DNA from: Atherinomorus stipes
Lineage: Eukaryota > Chordata > Actinopteri > Atheriniformes > Atherinidae
Direction: 5' to 3'
Length of the DNA: 64,000 bases
Assembly: GCA_023101725.1 (NCBI GenBank)
Contig: JALJCO010000030.1
Location: forward strand, 62,001 to 126,000
Shown one piece after another: positions 41,743 to 56,700 of this stretch. Both the position numbers and the translations under genes were made by a program. Each line of letters begins with the position of its first letter. Within the stretch, counting starts at the first letter, position 1. The notes beneath the pieces are model-generated. The model saw nothing but the letters and a program-made list of their open reading frames with translations, did not search any database and had not been told where the DNA came from.

Positions 41743-44700
41743 TTATGGATACATCCCTGACTGTGTCCTGGTTAGAACTGGTTTTGTAAATACTGTCCTG
41801 AATGAGTCCTGGTTAGAACTGGTTTTGGAAATTCTGTCCTGAATGAGTCCTGGTTAGAACTGGTTTTGGAAATACTGTCCTGAATGAGTCCTGGTTAGAA
41901 CTGGTTTTGGAAATTCTGTCCTGAATGAGTCCTGGTTAGAACTGGTTTTGGAAATTCTGTCCTGAATGAGTCCTGGTTAGAACTGGTTTTGGAAATGCTG
42001 TCCTGAATGAGTCCTGGTTAGAACTGGTTTTGTAAATACTGTCCTGAATGAGTCCTGGTTAGAACTGGTTTTGGAAATTCTGTCCTGAATGAGTCCTGGT
42101 TAGAACTGGTTTTGGAAATTCTGTCCTGAATGAGTCCTGGTTAGAACTGGTTTTGTAAATACTGTCCTGAATGAGTCCTGGTTAGAACTGGTTTTGGAAA
42201 TTCTGTCCTGAATGAGTCCTGGTTAGAACTGGTTTTGGAAATTCTGTCCTGAATGAGTCCTGGTTAGAACTGGTTTTGGAAATGCTGTCCTGAATGAGTC
42301 CTGGTTAGAACTGGTTTTGGAAATTCTGTCCTGAATGAGTCCTGGTTTAGAACTGGTTTTGGAAATGCTGTCCTGAATGAGTCCTGGTTAGAACTGGTTT
42401 TGGAAATTCTGTCCTGAATGAGTCCTGGTTAGAAATGGTTTTGGAAATTCTGTCCTGAATGAGTCCTGGTTTAGAACTGGTTTTGTAAATGCTGTCCTGA
42501 ATGAGTCCTGGTTAGAACTGGTTTTGTAAATACTGTCCTGAATGAGTCCTGGTTAGAACTGGTTTTGGAAATTCTGTCCTGAATGAGTCCTGGTTAGAAC
42601 TGGTTTTGGAAATTCTGTCCTGAATGAGTCCTGGTTAGAACTGGTTTTGGAAATGCTGTCCTGAATGAGTCCTGGTTAGAACTGGTTTTGGAAATTCTGT
42701 CCTGAATGAGTCCTGGTTTAGAACTGGTTTTGGAAATGCTGTCCTGAATGAGTCCTGGTTAGAACTGGTTTTGGAAATTCTGTCCTGAATGAGTCCTGGT
42801 TAGAAATGGTTTTGGAAATTCTGTCCTGAATGAGTCCTGGTTTAGAACTGGTTTTGTAAATGCTGTCCTGAATGAGTCCTGGTTAGAACTGGTTTTGGAA
42901 ATACTGTCCTGAATGAGTCCTGGTTAGAACTGGTTTTGGAAATTCTGTGATGAATGAGTCCTGGTTAGAACTGGTTTTGGAAATTCTGTCCTGAATGAGT
43001 CCTGGTTTAGAACTGGTTTTGGAAATGCTGTCCTGAATGAGTCCTGGTTAGAACTGGTTTTGGAAATACTGTCCTGAATGAGTCCTGGTTAGAACTGGTT
43101 TTGGAAATTCTGTCCTGAATGAGTCCTGGTTAGAACTGGTTTTGGAAATTCTGTCCTGAATGAGTCCTGGTTTAGAACTGGTTTTGTAAATGCTGTCCTG
43201 AATGAGTCCTGGTTAGAACTGGTTTTGTAAATTCTGTCCTGAATGAGTCCTGGTTAGAACTGGTTTTGGAAATTCTGTCCTGAATGAGTCCTGGTTAGAA
43301 CTGGTTTTGGAAATTCTGTCCTGAATGAGTCCTGGTTAGAACTGGTTTTGGAAATTCTGTCCTGAATGAGTCCTGGTTTAGAACTGGTTTTGTAAATGCT
43401 GTCCTGAATGAGTCCTGGTTAGAACTGGTTTTGTAAATGCTGTCCTGAATGAGTCCTGGTTAGAACTGGTTTTGGAAATTCTGTCCTGAATGAGTCCTGG
43501 TTAGAACTGGTTTTGGAAATTCTGTCCTGAATGAGTCCTGGTTTAGAACTGGTTTTGTAAATGCTGTCCTGAATGAGTCCTGGTTAGAACTGGTTTTGGA
43601 AATACTGTCCTGAATGAGTCCTGGTTAGAACTGGTTTTGGAAATTCTGTCCTGAATGAGTCCTGGTTAGAACTGGTTTTGGAAATTCTGTCCTGAATGAG
43701 TCCTGGTTAGAACTGGTTTTGGAAATTCTGTCCTGAATGAGTCCTGGTTAGAACTGGTTTTGGAAATTCTGTCCTGAATGAGTCCTGGTTTAGAACTGGT
43801 TTTGTAAATGCTGTCCTGAATGAGTCCTGGTTAGAACTGGTTTTGGAAATTCTGTCCTGAATGAGTCCTGGTTAGAACTGGTTTTGGAAATTCTGTCCTG
43901 AATGAGTCCTGGTTTAGAACTGGTTTTGTAAATGCTGTCCTGAATGAGTCCTGGTTAGAACTGGTTTTGGAAATTCTGTCCTGAATGAGTCCTGGTTAGA
44001 ACTGGTTTTGGAAATTCTGTCCTGAATGAGTCCTGGTTTAGAACTGGTTTTGTAAATACTGTCCTGAATGAGTCCTGGTTAGAACTGGTTTTGGAAATTC
44101 TGTCCTGAATGAGTCCTGGTTAGAACTGGTTTTGGAAATTCTGTCCTGAATGAGTCCTGGTTTAGAACTGGTTTTGTAAATGCTGTCCTGAATGAGTCCT
44201 GGTTAGAACTGGTTTTGTAAATACTGTCCTGAATGAGTCCTGGTTAGAACTGGTTTTGGAAATTCTGTCCTGAATGAGTCCTGGTTAGAACTGGTTTTGT
44301 AAATGCTGTCCTGAATGAGTCCTGGTTAGAACTGGTTTTGGAAATTCTGTCCTGAATGAGTCCTGGTTAGAACTGGTTTTGGAAATTCTGTCCTGAATGA
44401 GTCCTGGTTAGAACTGGTTTTGTAAATGCTGTCCTGAATGAGTCCTGGTTTAGAACTGGTTTTGGAAATGCTGTCCTGAATGAGTCCTGGTTAGAACTGG
44501 TTTTGGAAATTCTGTCCTGAATGAGTCCTGGTTTAGAACTGGTTTTGTAAATGCTGTCCTGAATGAGTCCTGGTTAGAACTGGTTTTGGAAATTCTGTCC
44601 TGAATGAGTCCTGGTTAGAACTGGTTTTGGAAATTCTGTCCTGAATGAGTCCTGGTTTAGAACTGGTTTTGTAAATGCTGTCCTGAATGAGTCCTGGTTA

Positions 44701-47700
44701 GAACTGGTTTTGTAAATACTGTCCTGAATGAGTCCTGGTTAGAACTGGTTTTGGAAATTCTGTCCTGAATGAGTCCTGGTTAGAACTGGTTTTGGAAATT
44801 CTGTCCTGAATAAGTCCTGGTTTAGTCCTGGTTAGAACTGGTTTTGGAAATACTGTCCTGAATGAGTCCTGGTTAGAACTGGTTTTGTAAATGCTGTCCT
44901 GAATGAGTCCTGGTTAGAACTGGTTTTGTAAATACTGTCCTGAATGAGTCCTGGTTAGAACTGGTTTTGGAAATTCTGTCCTGAATGCTGTCCTGGTTTA
45001 GTCCTGGTTAGAACTGGTTTTGTAAATGCTGTCCTGAATGAGTCCTGGTTAGAACTGGTTTTGGAAATTCTGTCCTGAATGAGTCCTGGTTAGAACTGGT
45101 TTTGGAAATTCTGTCCTCAATGAGTCCTGGTTAGAACTGGTTTTGGAAATGCTGTCCTGAATGAGTCCTGGTTTAGAACTGGTTTTGTAAATACTGTCCT
45201 GAATGAGTCCTGGTTAGAACTGGTTTTGGAAATTCTGTCCTGAATGAGTCCCGGTTAGAACTGGTTTTGGAAATTCTGTCCTGAATGAGTCCTGGTTTAG
45301 AACTGGTTTTGTAAATGCTGTCCTGAATGAGTCCTGGTTAGAACTGGTTTTGTAAATACTGTCCTGAATGAGTCCTGGTTAGAACTGGTTTTGGAAATTC
45401 TGTCCTGAATGAGTCCTGGTTAGAACTGGTTTTGTAAATGCTGTCCTGAATGAGTCCTGGTTAGAACTGGTTTTGGAAATTCTGTCCTGAATGAGTCCTG
45501 GTTAGAACTGGTTTTGGAAATTCTGTCCTGAATGAGTCCTGGTTAGAACTGGTTTTGGAAATTCTGTCCTGAATGAGTCCTGGTTTAGAAATGGTTTTGG
45601 AAATGCTGTCCTGAATGAGTCCTGGTTAGAACTGGTTTTGGAAATTCTGTCCTGAATGAGTCCTGGTTAGAACTGGTTTTGGAAATTCTGTCCTGAATGA
45701 GTCCTGGTTAGAACTGGTTTTGGAAATTCTGTCCTGAATGAGTCCTGGTTTAGAACTGGTTTTGTAAATGCTGTCCTGAATGAGTCCTGGTTAGAACTGG
45801 TTTTGTAAATTCTGTCCTGAATGAGTCCTGGTTAGAACTGGTTTTGGAAATTCTGTCCTGAATGAGTCCTGGTTAGAACTGGTTTTGGAAATTCTGTCCT
45901 GAATGAGTCCTGGTTAGAACTGGTTTTGGAAATTCTGTCCTGAATGAGTCCTGGTTTAGAACTGGTTTTGTAAATGCTGTCCTGAATGAGTCCTGGTTAG
46001 AACTGGTTTTGTAAATGCTGTCCTGAATGAGTCCTGGTTAGAACTGGTTTTGGAAATTCTGTCCTGAATGAGTCCTGGTTAGAACTGGTTTTGGAAATTC
46101 TGTCCTGAATGAGTCCTGGTTTAGAACTGGTTTTGTAAATGCTGTCCTGAATGAGTCCTGGTTAGAACTGGTTTTGGAAATACTGTCCTGAATGAGTCCT
46201 GGTTTAGAACTGGTTTTGTAAATGCTGTCCTGAATGAGTCCTGGTTAGAACTGGTTTTGGAAATTCTGTCCTGAATGAGTCCTGGTTAGAACTGGTTTTG
46301 GAAATTCTGTCCTGAATGAGTCCTGGTTTAGAACTGGTTTTGTAAATGCTGTCCTGAATGAGTCCTGGTTAGAACTGGTTTTGTAAATACTGTCCTGAAT
46401 GAGTCCTGGTTAGAACTGGTTTTGGAAATTCTGTCCTGAATGAGTCCTGGTTAGAACTGGTTTTGGAAATTCTGTCCTGAATAAGTCCTGGTTTAGTCCT
46501 GGTTAGAACTGGTTTTGGAAATTCTGTCCTGAATGAGTCCTGGTTAGAACTGGTTTTGTAAATGCTGTCCTGAATGAGTCCTGGTTAGAACTGGTTTTGT
46601 AAATACTGTCCTGAATGAGTCCTGGTTAGAACTGGTTTTGGAAATTCTGTCCTGAATGAGTCCTGGTTTAGTCCTGGTTAGAACTGGTTTTGTAAATGCT
46701 GTCCTGAATGAGTCCTGGTTAGAACTGGTTTTGTAAATGCTGTCCTGAATGAGTCCTGGTTAGAACTGGTTTTGTAAATACTGTCCTGAATGAGTCCTGG
46801 TTAGAACTGGTTTTGGAAATTCTGTCCTGAATGAGTCCTGGTTAGAACTGGTTTTGGAAATTCTGTCCTGAATGAGTCCTGGTTAGAACTGGTTTTGGAA
46901 ATTCTGTCCTGAATGAGTCCTGGTTAGAACTGGTTTTGGAAATTCTGTCCTGAATGAGTCCTGGTTAGAACTGGTTTTGGAAATTCTGTCCTGAATGAGT
47001 CCTGGTTAGAACTGGTTTGGAAATTCTGTCCTGAATGAGTCCTGGTTTAGAACTGGTTTTGTAAATACTGTCCTGAATGAGTCCTGGTTAGAACTGGTTT
47101 TGGAAATTCTGTCCTGAATGAGTCCTGGTTAGAACTGGTTTTGGAAATTCTGTCCTGAATGAGTCCTGGTTTAGAACTGGTTTTGTAAATGCTGTCCTGA
47201 ATGAGTCCTGGTTAGAACTGGTTTTGTAAATACTGTCCTGAATGAGTCCTGGTTAGAACTGGTTTTGGAAATTCTGTCCTGAATGAGTCCTGGTTAGAAC
47301 TGGTTTTGTAAATGCTGTCCTGAATGAGTCCTGGTTAGAACTGGTTTTGGAAATTCTGTCCTGAATGAGTCCTGGTTAGAACTGGTTTTGGAAATTCTGT
47401 CCTGAATGAGTCCTGGTTAGAACTGGTTTTGGAAATTCTGTCCTGAATGAGTCCTGGTTTAGAACTGGTTTTGGAAATGCTGTCCTGAATGAGTCCTGGT
47501 TAGAACTGGTTTTGGAAATTCTGTCCTGAATGAGTCCTGGTTTAGAACTGGTTTTGTAAATGCTGTCCTGAATGAGTCCTGGTTAGAACTGGTTTTGGAA
47601 ATTCTGTCCTGAATGAGTCCTGGTTAGAACTGGTTTTGGAAATTCTGTCCTGAATGAGTCCTGGTTTAGAACTGGTTTTGTAAATGCTGTCCTGAATGAG

Positions 47701-50700
47701 TCCTGGTTAGAACTGGTTTTGTAAATACTGTCCTGAATGAGTCCTGGTTAGAACTGGTTTTGGAAATTCTGTCCTGAATGAGTCCTGGTTAGAACTGGTT
47801 TTGGAAATTCTGTCCTGAATGTAGTCCTGGTTAGAACTGGTTTTGGAAATTCTGTCCTGAATGAGTCCTGGTTAGAACTGGTTTTGTAAATGCTGTCCTG
47901 AATGAGTCCTGGTTAGAACTGGTTTTGTAAATACTGTCCTGAATGAGTCCTGGTTAGAACTGGTTTTGGAAATTCTGTCCTGAATGAGTCCTGGTTAGAA
48001 CTGGTTTTGTAAATGCTGTCCTGAATGAGTCCTGGTTAGAACTGGTTTTGGAAATTCTGTCCTGAATGAGTCCTGGTTAGAACTGGTTTTGGAAATTCTG
48101 TCCTGAATGAGTCCTGGTTAGAACTGGTTTTGGAAATGCTGTCCTGAATGAGTCCTGGTTTAGAACTGGTTTTGTAAATACTGTCCTGAATGAGTCCTGG
48201 TTAGAACTGGTTTTGGAAATTCTGTCCTGAATGAGTCCTGGTTAGAACTGGTTTTGGAAATTCTGTCCTGAATGAGTCCTGGTTTAGAACTGGTTTTGTA
48301 AATGCTGTCCTGAATGAGTCCTGGTTAGAACTGGTTTTGTAAATACTGTCCTGAATGAGTCCTGGTTAGAACTGGTTTTGGAAATTCTGTCCTGAATGAG
48401 TCCTGGTTAGAACTGGTTTTGTAAATGCTGTCCTGAATGAGTCCTGGTTAGAACTGGTTTTGGAAATTCTGTCCTGAATGAGTCCTGGTTAGAACTGGTT
48501 TTGGAAATTCTGTCCTGAATGAGTCCTGGTTAGAACTGGTTTTGGAAATTCTGTCCTGAATGAGTCCTGGTTTAGAACTGGTTTTGGAAATGCTGTCCTG
48601 AATGAGTCCTGGTTAGAACTGGTTTTGGAAATTCTGTCCTGAATGAGTCCTGGTTTAGAACTGGTTTTGTAAATGCTGTCCTGAATGAGTCCTGGTTAGA
48701 ACTGGTTTTGGAAATTCTGTCCTGAATGAGTCCTGGTTAGAACTGGTTTTGGAAATTCTGTCCTGAATGAGTCCTGGTTTAGAACTGGTTTTGTAAATGC
48801 TGTCCTGAATGAGTCCTGGTTAGAACTGGTTTTGTAAATACTGTCCTGAATGAGTCCTGGTTAGAACTGGTTTTGGAAATTCTGTCCTGAATGAGTCCTG
48901 GTTAGAACTGGTTTGGAAATTCTGTCCTGAATAAGTCCTGGTTTAGTCCTGGTTAGAACTGGTTTTGGAAATTCTGTCCTGAATGAGTCCTGGTTAGAAC
49001 TGGTTTTGTAAATGCTGTCCTGAATGAGTCCTGGTTAGAACTGGTTTTGTAAATACTGTCCTGAATGAGTCCTGGTTAGAACTGGTTTTGGAAATTCTGT
49101 CCTGAATGAGTCCTGGTTTAGTCCTGGTTAGAACTGGTTTTGTAAATGCTGTCCTGAATGAGTCCTGGTTAGAACTGGTTTTGTAAATGCTGTCCTGAAT
49201 GAGTCCTGGTTAGAACTGGTTTTGTAAATACTGTCCTGAATGAGTCCTGGTTAGAACTGGTTTTGGAAATTCTGTCCTGAATGAGTCCTGGTTAGAACTG
49301 GTTTTGGAAATTCTGTCCTGAATGAGTCCTGGTTAGAACTGGTTTTGGAAATTCTGTCCCGAATGAGTCTTGGTTAGAACTGGTTTTGGAAATTCTGTTC
49401 TGAATAAGTCCTGGTTAGAACTGGTTTTGGAAATTCTGTCCTGAATGAGTCCTGGTTAGAACTGGTTTTGGAAATTCTGTCCTGAATGAGTCCTGGTTTA
49501 GAACTGGTTTTGTAAATTCTGTCCTGAATGAGTCCTGGTTAGAACTGGTTTTGTAAATTCTGTCCTGAATGAGTCCTGGTTAGAACTGGTTTTGGAAATT
49601 CTGTCCTGAATGAGTCTTGGTTAGAACTGGTTTTGGAAATTCTGTCCTGAATGAGTCCTGGTTAGAACTGGTTTTGGAAATTCTGTCCTGAATGAGTCCT
49701 GGTTTAGAACTGGTTTTGTAAATGCTGTCCTGAATGAGTCCTGGTTAGAACTGGTTTTGGAAATTCTGTCCTGAATGAGTCCTGGTTAGAACTGGTTTTG
49801 GAAATTCTGTCCTGAATGAGTCCTGGTTTAGAACTGGTTTTGTAAATGCTGTCCTGAATGAGTCCTGGTTAGAACTGGTTTTGTAAATACTGTCCTGAAT
49901 GAGTCCTGGTTAGAACTGGTTTTGGAAATTCTGTCCTGAATGAGTCCTGGTTAGAACTGGTTTTGGAAATTCTGTCCTGAATAAGTCCTGGTTTAGTCCT
50001 GGTTAGAACTGGTTTTGGAAATTCTGTCCTGAATGAGTCCTGGTTAGAACTGGTTTTGTAAATGCTGTCCTGAATGAGTCCTGGTTAGAACTGGTTTTGT
50101 AAATACTGTCCTGAATGAGTCCTGGTTAGAACTGGTTTTGGAAATTCTGTCCTGAATGAGTCCTGGTTTAGTCCTGGTTAGAACTGGTTTTGTAAATGCT
50201 GTCCTGAATGAGTCCTGGTTAGAACTGGTTTTGTAAATGCTGTCCTGAATGAGTCCTGGTTAGAACTGGTTTTGTAAATACTGTCCTGAATGAGTCCTGG
50301 TTAGAACTGGTTTTGGAAATTCTGTCCTGAATGAGTCCTGGTTAGAACTGGTTTTGGAAATTCTGTCCTCAATGAGTCCTGGTTAGAACTGGTTTTGGAA
50401 ATTCTGTCCTGAATGAGTCCTGGTTAGAACTGGTTTTGGAAATTCTGTCCTGAATGATTCCTGGTTAAAACTGGTTTTGGGAATTCAGTCCTGAATGAGT
50501 CCTGGTTAGAACTGGTTTTGGAAATTCTGTCCTGAATGAGTCCTGGTTTAGAACTGGTTTTGTAAATACTGTCCTGAATGAGTCCTGGTTAGAACTGGTT
50601 TTGGAAATTCTGTCCTGAATGAGTCCTGGTTAGAACTGGTTTTGGAAATTCTGTCCTGAATGAGTCCTGGTTTAGAACTGGTTTTGTAAATGCTGTCCTG

Positions 50701-53700
50701 AATGAGTCCTGGTTAGAACTGGTTTTGTAAATACTGTCCTGAATGAGTCCTGGTTAGAACTGGTTTTGGAAATTCTGTCCTGAATGAGTCCTGGTTAGAA
50801 CTGGTTTTGTAAATGCTGTCCTGAATGAGTCCTGGTTAGAACTGGTTTTGGAAATTCTGTCCTGAATGAGTCCTGGTTAGAACTGGTTTTGGAAATTCTG
50901 TCCTGAATGAGTCCTGGTTAGAACTGGTTTTGGAAATTCTGTCCTGAATGAGTCCTGGTTTAGAACTGGTTTTGGAAATGCTGTCCTGAATGAGTCCTGG
51001 TTAGAACTGGTTTTGGAAATTCTGTCCTGAATGAGTCCTGGTTTAGAACTGGTTTTGTAAATGCTGTCCTGAATGAGTCCTGGTTAGAACTGGTTTTGGA
51101 AATTCTGTCCTGAATGAGTCCTGGTTAGAACTGGTTTTGGAAATTCTGTCCTGAATGAGTCCTGGTTTAGAACTGGTTTTGTAAATGCTGTCCTGAATGA
51201 GTCCTGGTTAGAACTGGTTTTGTAAATACTGTCCTGAATGAGTCCTGGTTAGAACTGGTTTTGGAAATTCTGTCCTGAATGAGTCCTGGTTAGAACTGGT
51301 TTTGGAAATTCTGTCCTGAATAAGTCCTGGTTTAGTCCTGGTTAGAACTGGTTTTGGAAATTCTGTCCTGAATGAGTCCTGGTTAGAACTGGTTTTGTAA
51401 ATGCTGTCCTGAATGAGTCCTGGTTAGAACTGGTTTTGTAAATACTGTCCTGAATGAGTCCTGGTTAGAACTGGTTTTGGAAATTCTGTCCTGAATGAGT
51501 CCTGGTTTAGTCCTGGTTAGAACTGGTTTTGTAAATGCTGTCCTGAATGAGTCCTGGTTAGAACTGGTTTTGGAAATTCTGTCCTGAATGAGTCCTGGTT
51601 AGAACTGGTTTTGGAAATTCTGTCCTCAATGAGTCCTGGTTAGAACTGGTTTTGGAAATGCTGTCCTGAATGAGTCCTGGTTTAGAACTGGTTTTGTAAA
51701 TACTGTCCTGAATGAGTCCTGGTTAGAACTGGTTTTGGAAATTCTGTCCTGAATGAGTCCCGGTTAGAACTGGTTTTGGAAATTCTGTCCTGAATGAGTC
51801 CTGGTTTAGAACTGGTTTTGTAAATGCTGTCCTGAATGAGTCCTGGTTAGAACTGGTTTTGTAAATACTGTCCTGAATGAGTCCTGGTTAGAACTGGTTT
51901 TGGAAATTCTGTCCTGAATGAGTCCTGGTTAGAACTGGTTTTGTAAATGCTGTCCTGAATGAGTCCTGGTTAGAACTGGTTTTGGAAATTCTGTCCTGAA
52001 TGAGTCCTGGTTAGAACTGGTTTTGGAAATTCTGTCCTGAATGAGTCCTGGTTAGAACTGGTTTTGGAAATTCTGTCCTGAATGAGTCCTGGTTTAGAAA
52101 TGGTTTTGGAAATGCTGTCCTGAATGAGTCCTGGTTAGAACTGGTTTTGGAAATTCTGTCCTGAATGAGTCCTGGTTTAGAACTGGTTTTGTAAATGCTG
52201 TCCTGAATGAGTCCTGGTTAGAACTGGTTTTGGAAATTCTGTCCTGAATGAGTCCTGGTTAGAACTGGTTTTGGAAATTCTGTCCTGAATGAGTCCTGGT
52301 TTAGAACTGGTTTTGTAAATGCTGTCCTGAATGAGTCCTGGTTAGAACTGGTTTTGTAAATACTGTCCTGAATGAGTCCTGGTTAGAACTGGTTTTGGAA
52401 ATTCTGTCCTGAATGAGTCCTGGTTAGAACTGGTTTTGGAAATTCTGTCCTGAATAAGTCCTGGTTTAGTCCTGGTTAGAACTGGTTTTGGAAATTCTGT
52501 CCTGAATGAGTCCTGGTTAGAACTGGTTTTGTAAATGCTGTCCTGAATGAGTCCTGGTTAGAACTGGTTTTGTAAATACTGTCCTGAATGAGTCCTGGTT
52601 AGAACTGGTTTTGGAAATTCTGTCCTGAATGAGTCCTGGTTTAGTCCTGGTTAGAACTGGTTTTTGTAAATGCTGTCCTGAATGAGTCCTGGTTAGAACT
52701 GGTTTTTGTAAATGCTGTCCTGAATGAGTCCTGGTTAGAACTGGTTTTGTAAATACTGTCCTGAATGAGTCCTGGTTAGAGCTGGTTTTGGAAATTCTAT
52801 CCTGAATGAGTCCTGGTTAGAACTGGTTTTGGAAATTCTGTCCTCAATGAGTCCTGGTTAGAACTGGTTTTGGAAATTCTGTCCTGAATGAGTCCTGGTT
52901 AGAACTGGTTTTGGAAATTCTGTCCTGAATGAGTCCTGGTTAGAACTGGTTTTGGAAATTCTGTCCTGAATGAGTCCTGGTTAGAACTGGTTTTGGAAAT
53001 TCTGTCCTGAATGAGTCCTGGTTTAGAACTGGTTTTGTAAATGCTGTCCTGAATGAGTCCTGGTTAGAACTGGTTTTGTAAATACTGTCCTGAATGAGTC
53101 CTGGTTAGAACTGGTTTTGGAAATTCTGTCCTGAATGAGTCCTGGTTAGAACTGGTTTTGGAAATTCTGTCCTGAATGAGTCCTGGTTAGAACTGGTTTT
53201 GGAAATTCTGTCCCGAATGAGTCCTGGTTTAGAACTGGTTTTGTAAATGCTGTCCTGAATGAGTCCTGGTTAGAACTGGTTTTGGAAATTCTGTCCTGAA
53301 TGAGTCCTGGTTAGAACTGGTTTTGGAAATTCTGTCCTGAATGAGTCCTGGTTTAGAACTGGTTTTGTAAATGCTGTCCTGAATGAGTCCTGGTTAGAAC
53401 TGGTTTTGGAAATACTGTCCTGAATGAGTCCTGGTTAGAACTGGTTTTGGAAATTCTGTCCTGAATGAGTCCTGGTTAGAACTGGTTTTGGAAATTCTGT
53501 CCTGAATGAGTCCTGGTTTAGAACTGGTTTTGGAAATGCTGTCCTGAATGAGTCCTGGTTAGAACTGGTTTTGGAAATACTGTCCTGAATGAGTCCTGGT
53601 TAGAACTGGTTTTGGAAATTCTGTCCTGAATGAGTCCTGGTTTAGAACTGGTTTTGTAAATGCTGTCCTGAATGAGTCCTGGTTAGAACTGGTTTTGGAA

Positions 53701-56700
53701 ATACTGTCCTGAATGAGTCCTGGTTAGAACTGGTTTTGGAAATTCTGTCCTGAATGAGTCCTGGTTAGAACTGGTTTTGGAAATTCTGTCCTGAATGAGT
53801 CCTGGTTTAGAACTGGTTTTGGAAATGCTGTCCTGAATGAGTCCTGGTTAGAACTGGTTTTGGAAATACTGTCCTGAATGAGTCCTGGTTAGAACTGGTT
53901 TTGGAAATTCTGTCCTGAATGAGTCCTGGTTAGAACTGGTTTTGGAAATTCTGTCCTGAATGAGTCCTGGTTTAGAACTGGTTTTGTAAATGCTGTCCTG
54001 AATGAGTCCTGGTTAGAACTGGTTTTGGAAATTCTGTCCTGAATGAGTCCTGGTTAGAACTGGTTTTGGAAATTCTGTCCTGAATGAGTCCTGGTTAGAA
54101 CTGGTTTTGGAAATTCTGTCCTGAATGAGTCCTGGTTAGAACTGGTTTTGGAAATTCTGTCCTGAATGAGTCCTGGTTTAGAACTGGTTTTGGAAATGCT
54201 GTCCTGAATGAGTCCTGGTTAGAACTGGTTTTGTTAATTCTGTCCTGAATGAGTCCTGGTTAGAACTGGTTTTGTAAATTCTGTCCTGAATGAGTCCTGG
54301 TTAGAACTGGTTTTGGAAATTCTGTCCTGAATGAGTCCTGGTTTAGAACTGGTTTTGTAAATGCTGTCCTGAATGAGTCCTGGTTAGAACTGGTTTTGGA
54401 AATTCTGTCCTGAATGAGTCCTGGTTAGAACTGGTTTTGGAAATTCTGTCCTGAATGAGTCCTGGTTTAGAACTGGTTTTGTAAATGCTGTCCTGAATGA
54501 GTCCTGGTTAGAACTGGTTTTGGAAATACTGTCCTGAATGAGTCCTGGTTAGAACTGGTTTTGGAAATTCTGTCCTGAATGAGTCCTGGTTAGAACTGGT
54601 TTTGGAAATTCTGTCCTGAATGAGTCCTGGTTAGAACTGGTTTTGGAAATTCTGTCCTGAATGAGTCCTGGTTAGAACTGGTTTTGGAAATTCTGTCCTG
54701 AATGAGTCCTGGTTTAGAACTGGTTTTGTAAATGCTGTCCTGAATGAGTCCTGGTTAGAACTGGTTTTGGAAATTCTGTCCTGAATGAGTCCTGGTTAGA
54801 ACTGGTTTTGGAAATTCTGTCCTGAATGAGTCCTGGTTTAGAACTGGTTTTGTAAATGCTGTCCTGAATGAGTCCTGGTTATAACTGGTTTTGGAAATTC
54901 TGTCCTGAATGAGTCCTGGTTAGAACTGGTTTTGGAAATTCTGTCCTGAATGAGTCCTGGTTTAGAACTGGTTTTGTAAATACTGTCCTGAATGAGTCCT
55001 GGTTAGAACTGGTTTTGGAAATTCTGTCCTGAATGAGTCCTGGTTAGAACTGGTTTTGGAAATTCTGTCCTGAATGAGTCCTGGTTTAGAACTGGTTTTG
55101 TAAATGCTGTCCTGAATGAGTCCTGGTTAGAACTGGATTTGTAAATACTGTCCTGAATGAGTCCTGGTTAGAACTGGTTTTGGAAATTCTGTCCTGAATG
55201 AGTCCTGGTTAGAACTGGTTTTGTAAATGCTGTCCTGAATGAGTCCTGGTTAGAACTGGTTTTGGAAATTCTGTCCTGAATGAGTCCTGGTTAGAACTGG
55301 TTTTGGAAATTCTGTCCTGAATGAGTCCTGGTTAGAACTGGTTTTGGAAATTCTGTCCTGAATGAGTCCTGGTTAGAACTGGTTTTGGAAATTCTGTCCT
55401 GAATGAGTCCTGGTTTAGAACTGGTTTTGGAAATGCTGTCCTGAATGAGTCCTGGTTAGAACTGGTTTTGGAAATTCTGTCCTGAATGAGTCCTGGTTTA
55501 GAACTGGTTTTGTAAATGCTGTCCTGAATGAGTCCTGGTTAGAACTGGTTTTGGAAATTCTGTCCTGAATGAGTCCTGGTTAGAACTGGTTTTGGAAATT
55601 CTGTCCTGAATGAGTCCTGGTTTAGAACTGGTTTTGTAAATGCTGTCCTGAATGAGTCCTGGTTAGAACTGGTTTTGTAAATACTGTCCTGAATGAGTCC
55701 TGGTTAGAACTGGTTTTGGAAATTCTGTCCTGAATGAGTCCTGGTTAGAACTGGTTTTGGAAATTCTGTCCTGAATAAGTCCTGGTTTAGTCCTGGTTAG
55801 AACTGGTTTTGGAAATTCTGTCCTGAATGAGTCCTGGTTAGAACTGGTTTTGTAAATGCTGTCCTGAATGAGTCCTGGTTAGAACTGGTTTTGTAAATAC
55901 TGTCCTGAATGAGTCCTGGTTAGAACTGGTTTTGGAAATTCTGTCCTGAATGAGTCCTGGTTTAGTCCTGGTTAGAACTGGTTTTGTAAATGCTGTCCTG
56001 AATGAGTCCTGGTTAGAACTGGTTTTGGAAATTCTGTCCTGAATGAGTCCTGGTTAGAACTGGTTTTGGAAATTCTGTCCTCAATGAGTCCTGGTTAGAA
56101 CTGGTTTTGGAAATGCTGTCCTGAATGAGTCCTGGTTTAGAACTGGTTTTGTAAATACTGTCCTGAATGAGTCCTGGTTAGAACTGGTTTTGGAAATTCT
56201 GTCCTGAATGAGTCCTGGTTAGAACTGGTTTTGGAAATTCTGTCCTGAATGAGTCCTGGTTTAGAACTGGTTTTGTAAATGCTGTCCTGAATGAGTCCTG
56301 GTTAGAACTGGTTTTGTAAATACTGTCCTGAATGAGTCCTGGTTAGAACTGGTTTTGGAAATTCTGTCCTGAATGAGTCCTGGTTAGAACTGGTTTTGTA
56401 AATGCTGTCCTGAATGAGTCCTGGTTAGAACTGGTTTTGGAAATTCTGTCCTGAATGAGTCCTGGTTAGAACTGGTTTTGGAAATTCTGTCCTGAATGAG
56501 TCCTGGTTAGAACTGGTTTTGGAAATTCTGTCCTGAATGAGTCCTGGTTTAGAACTGGTTTTGGAAATGCTGTCCTGAATGAGTCCTGGTTAGAACTGGT
56601 TTTGGAAATTCTGTCCTGAATGAGTCCTGGTTTAGAACTGGTTTTGTAAATGCTGTCCTGAATGAGTCCTGGTTAGAACTGGTTTTGGAAATTCTGTCCT

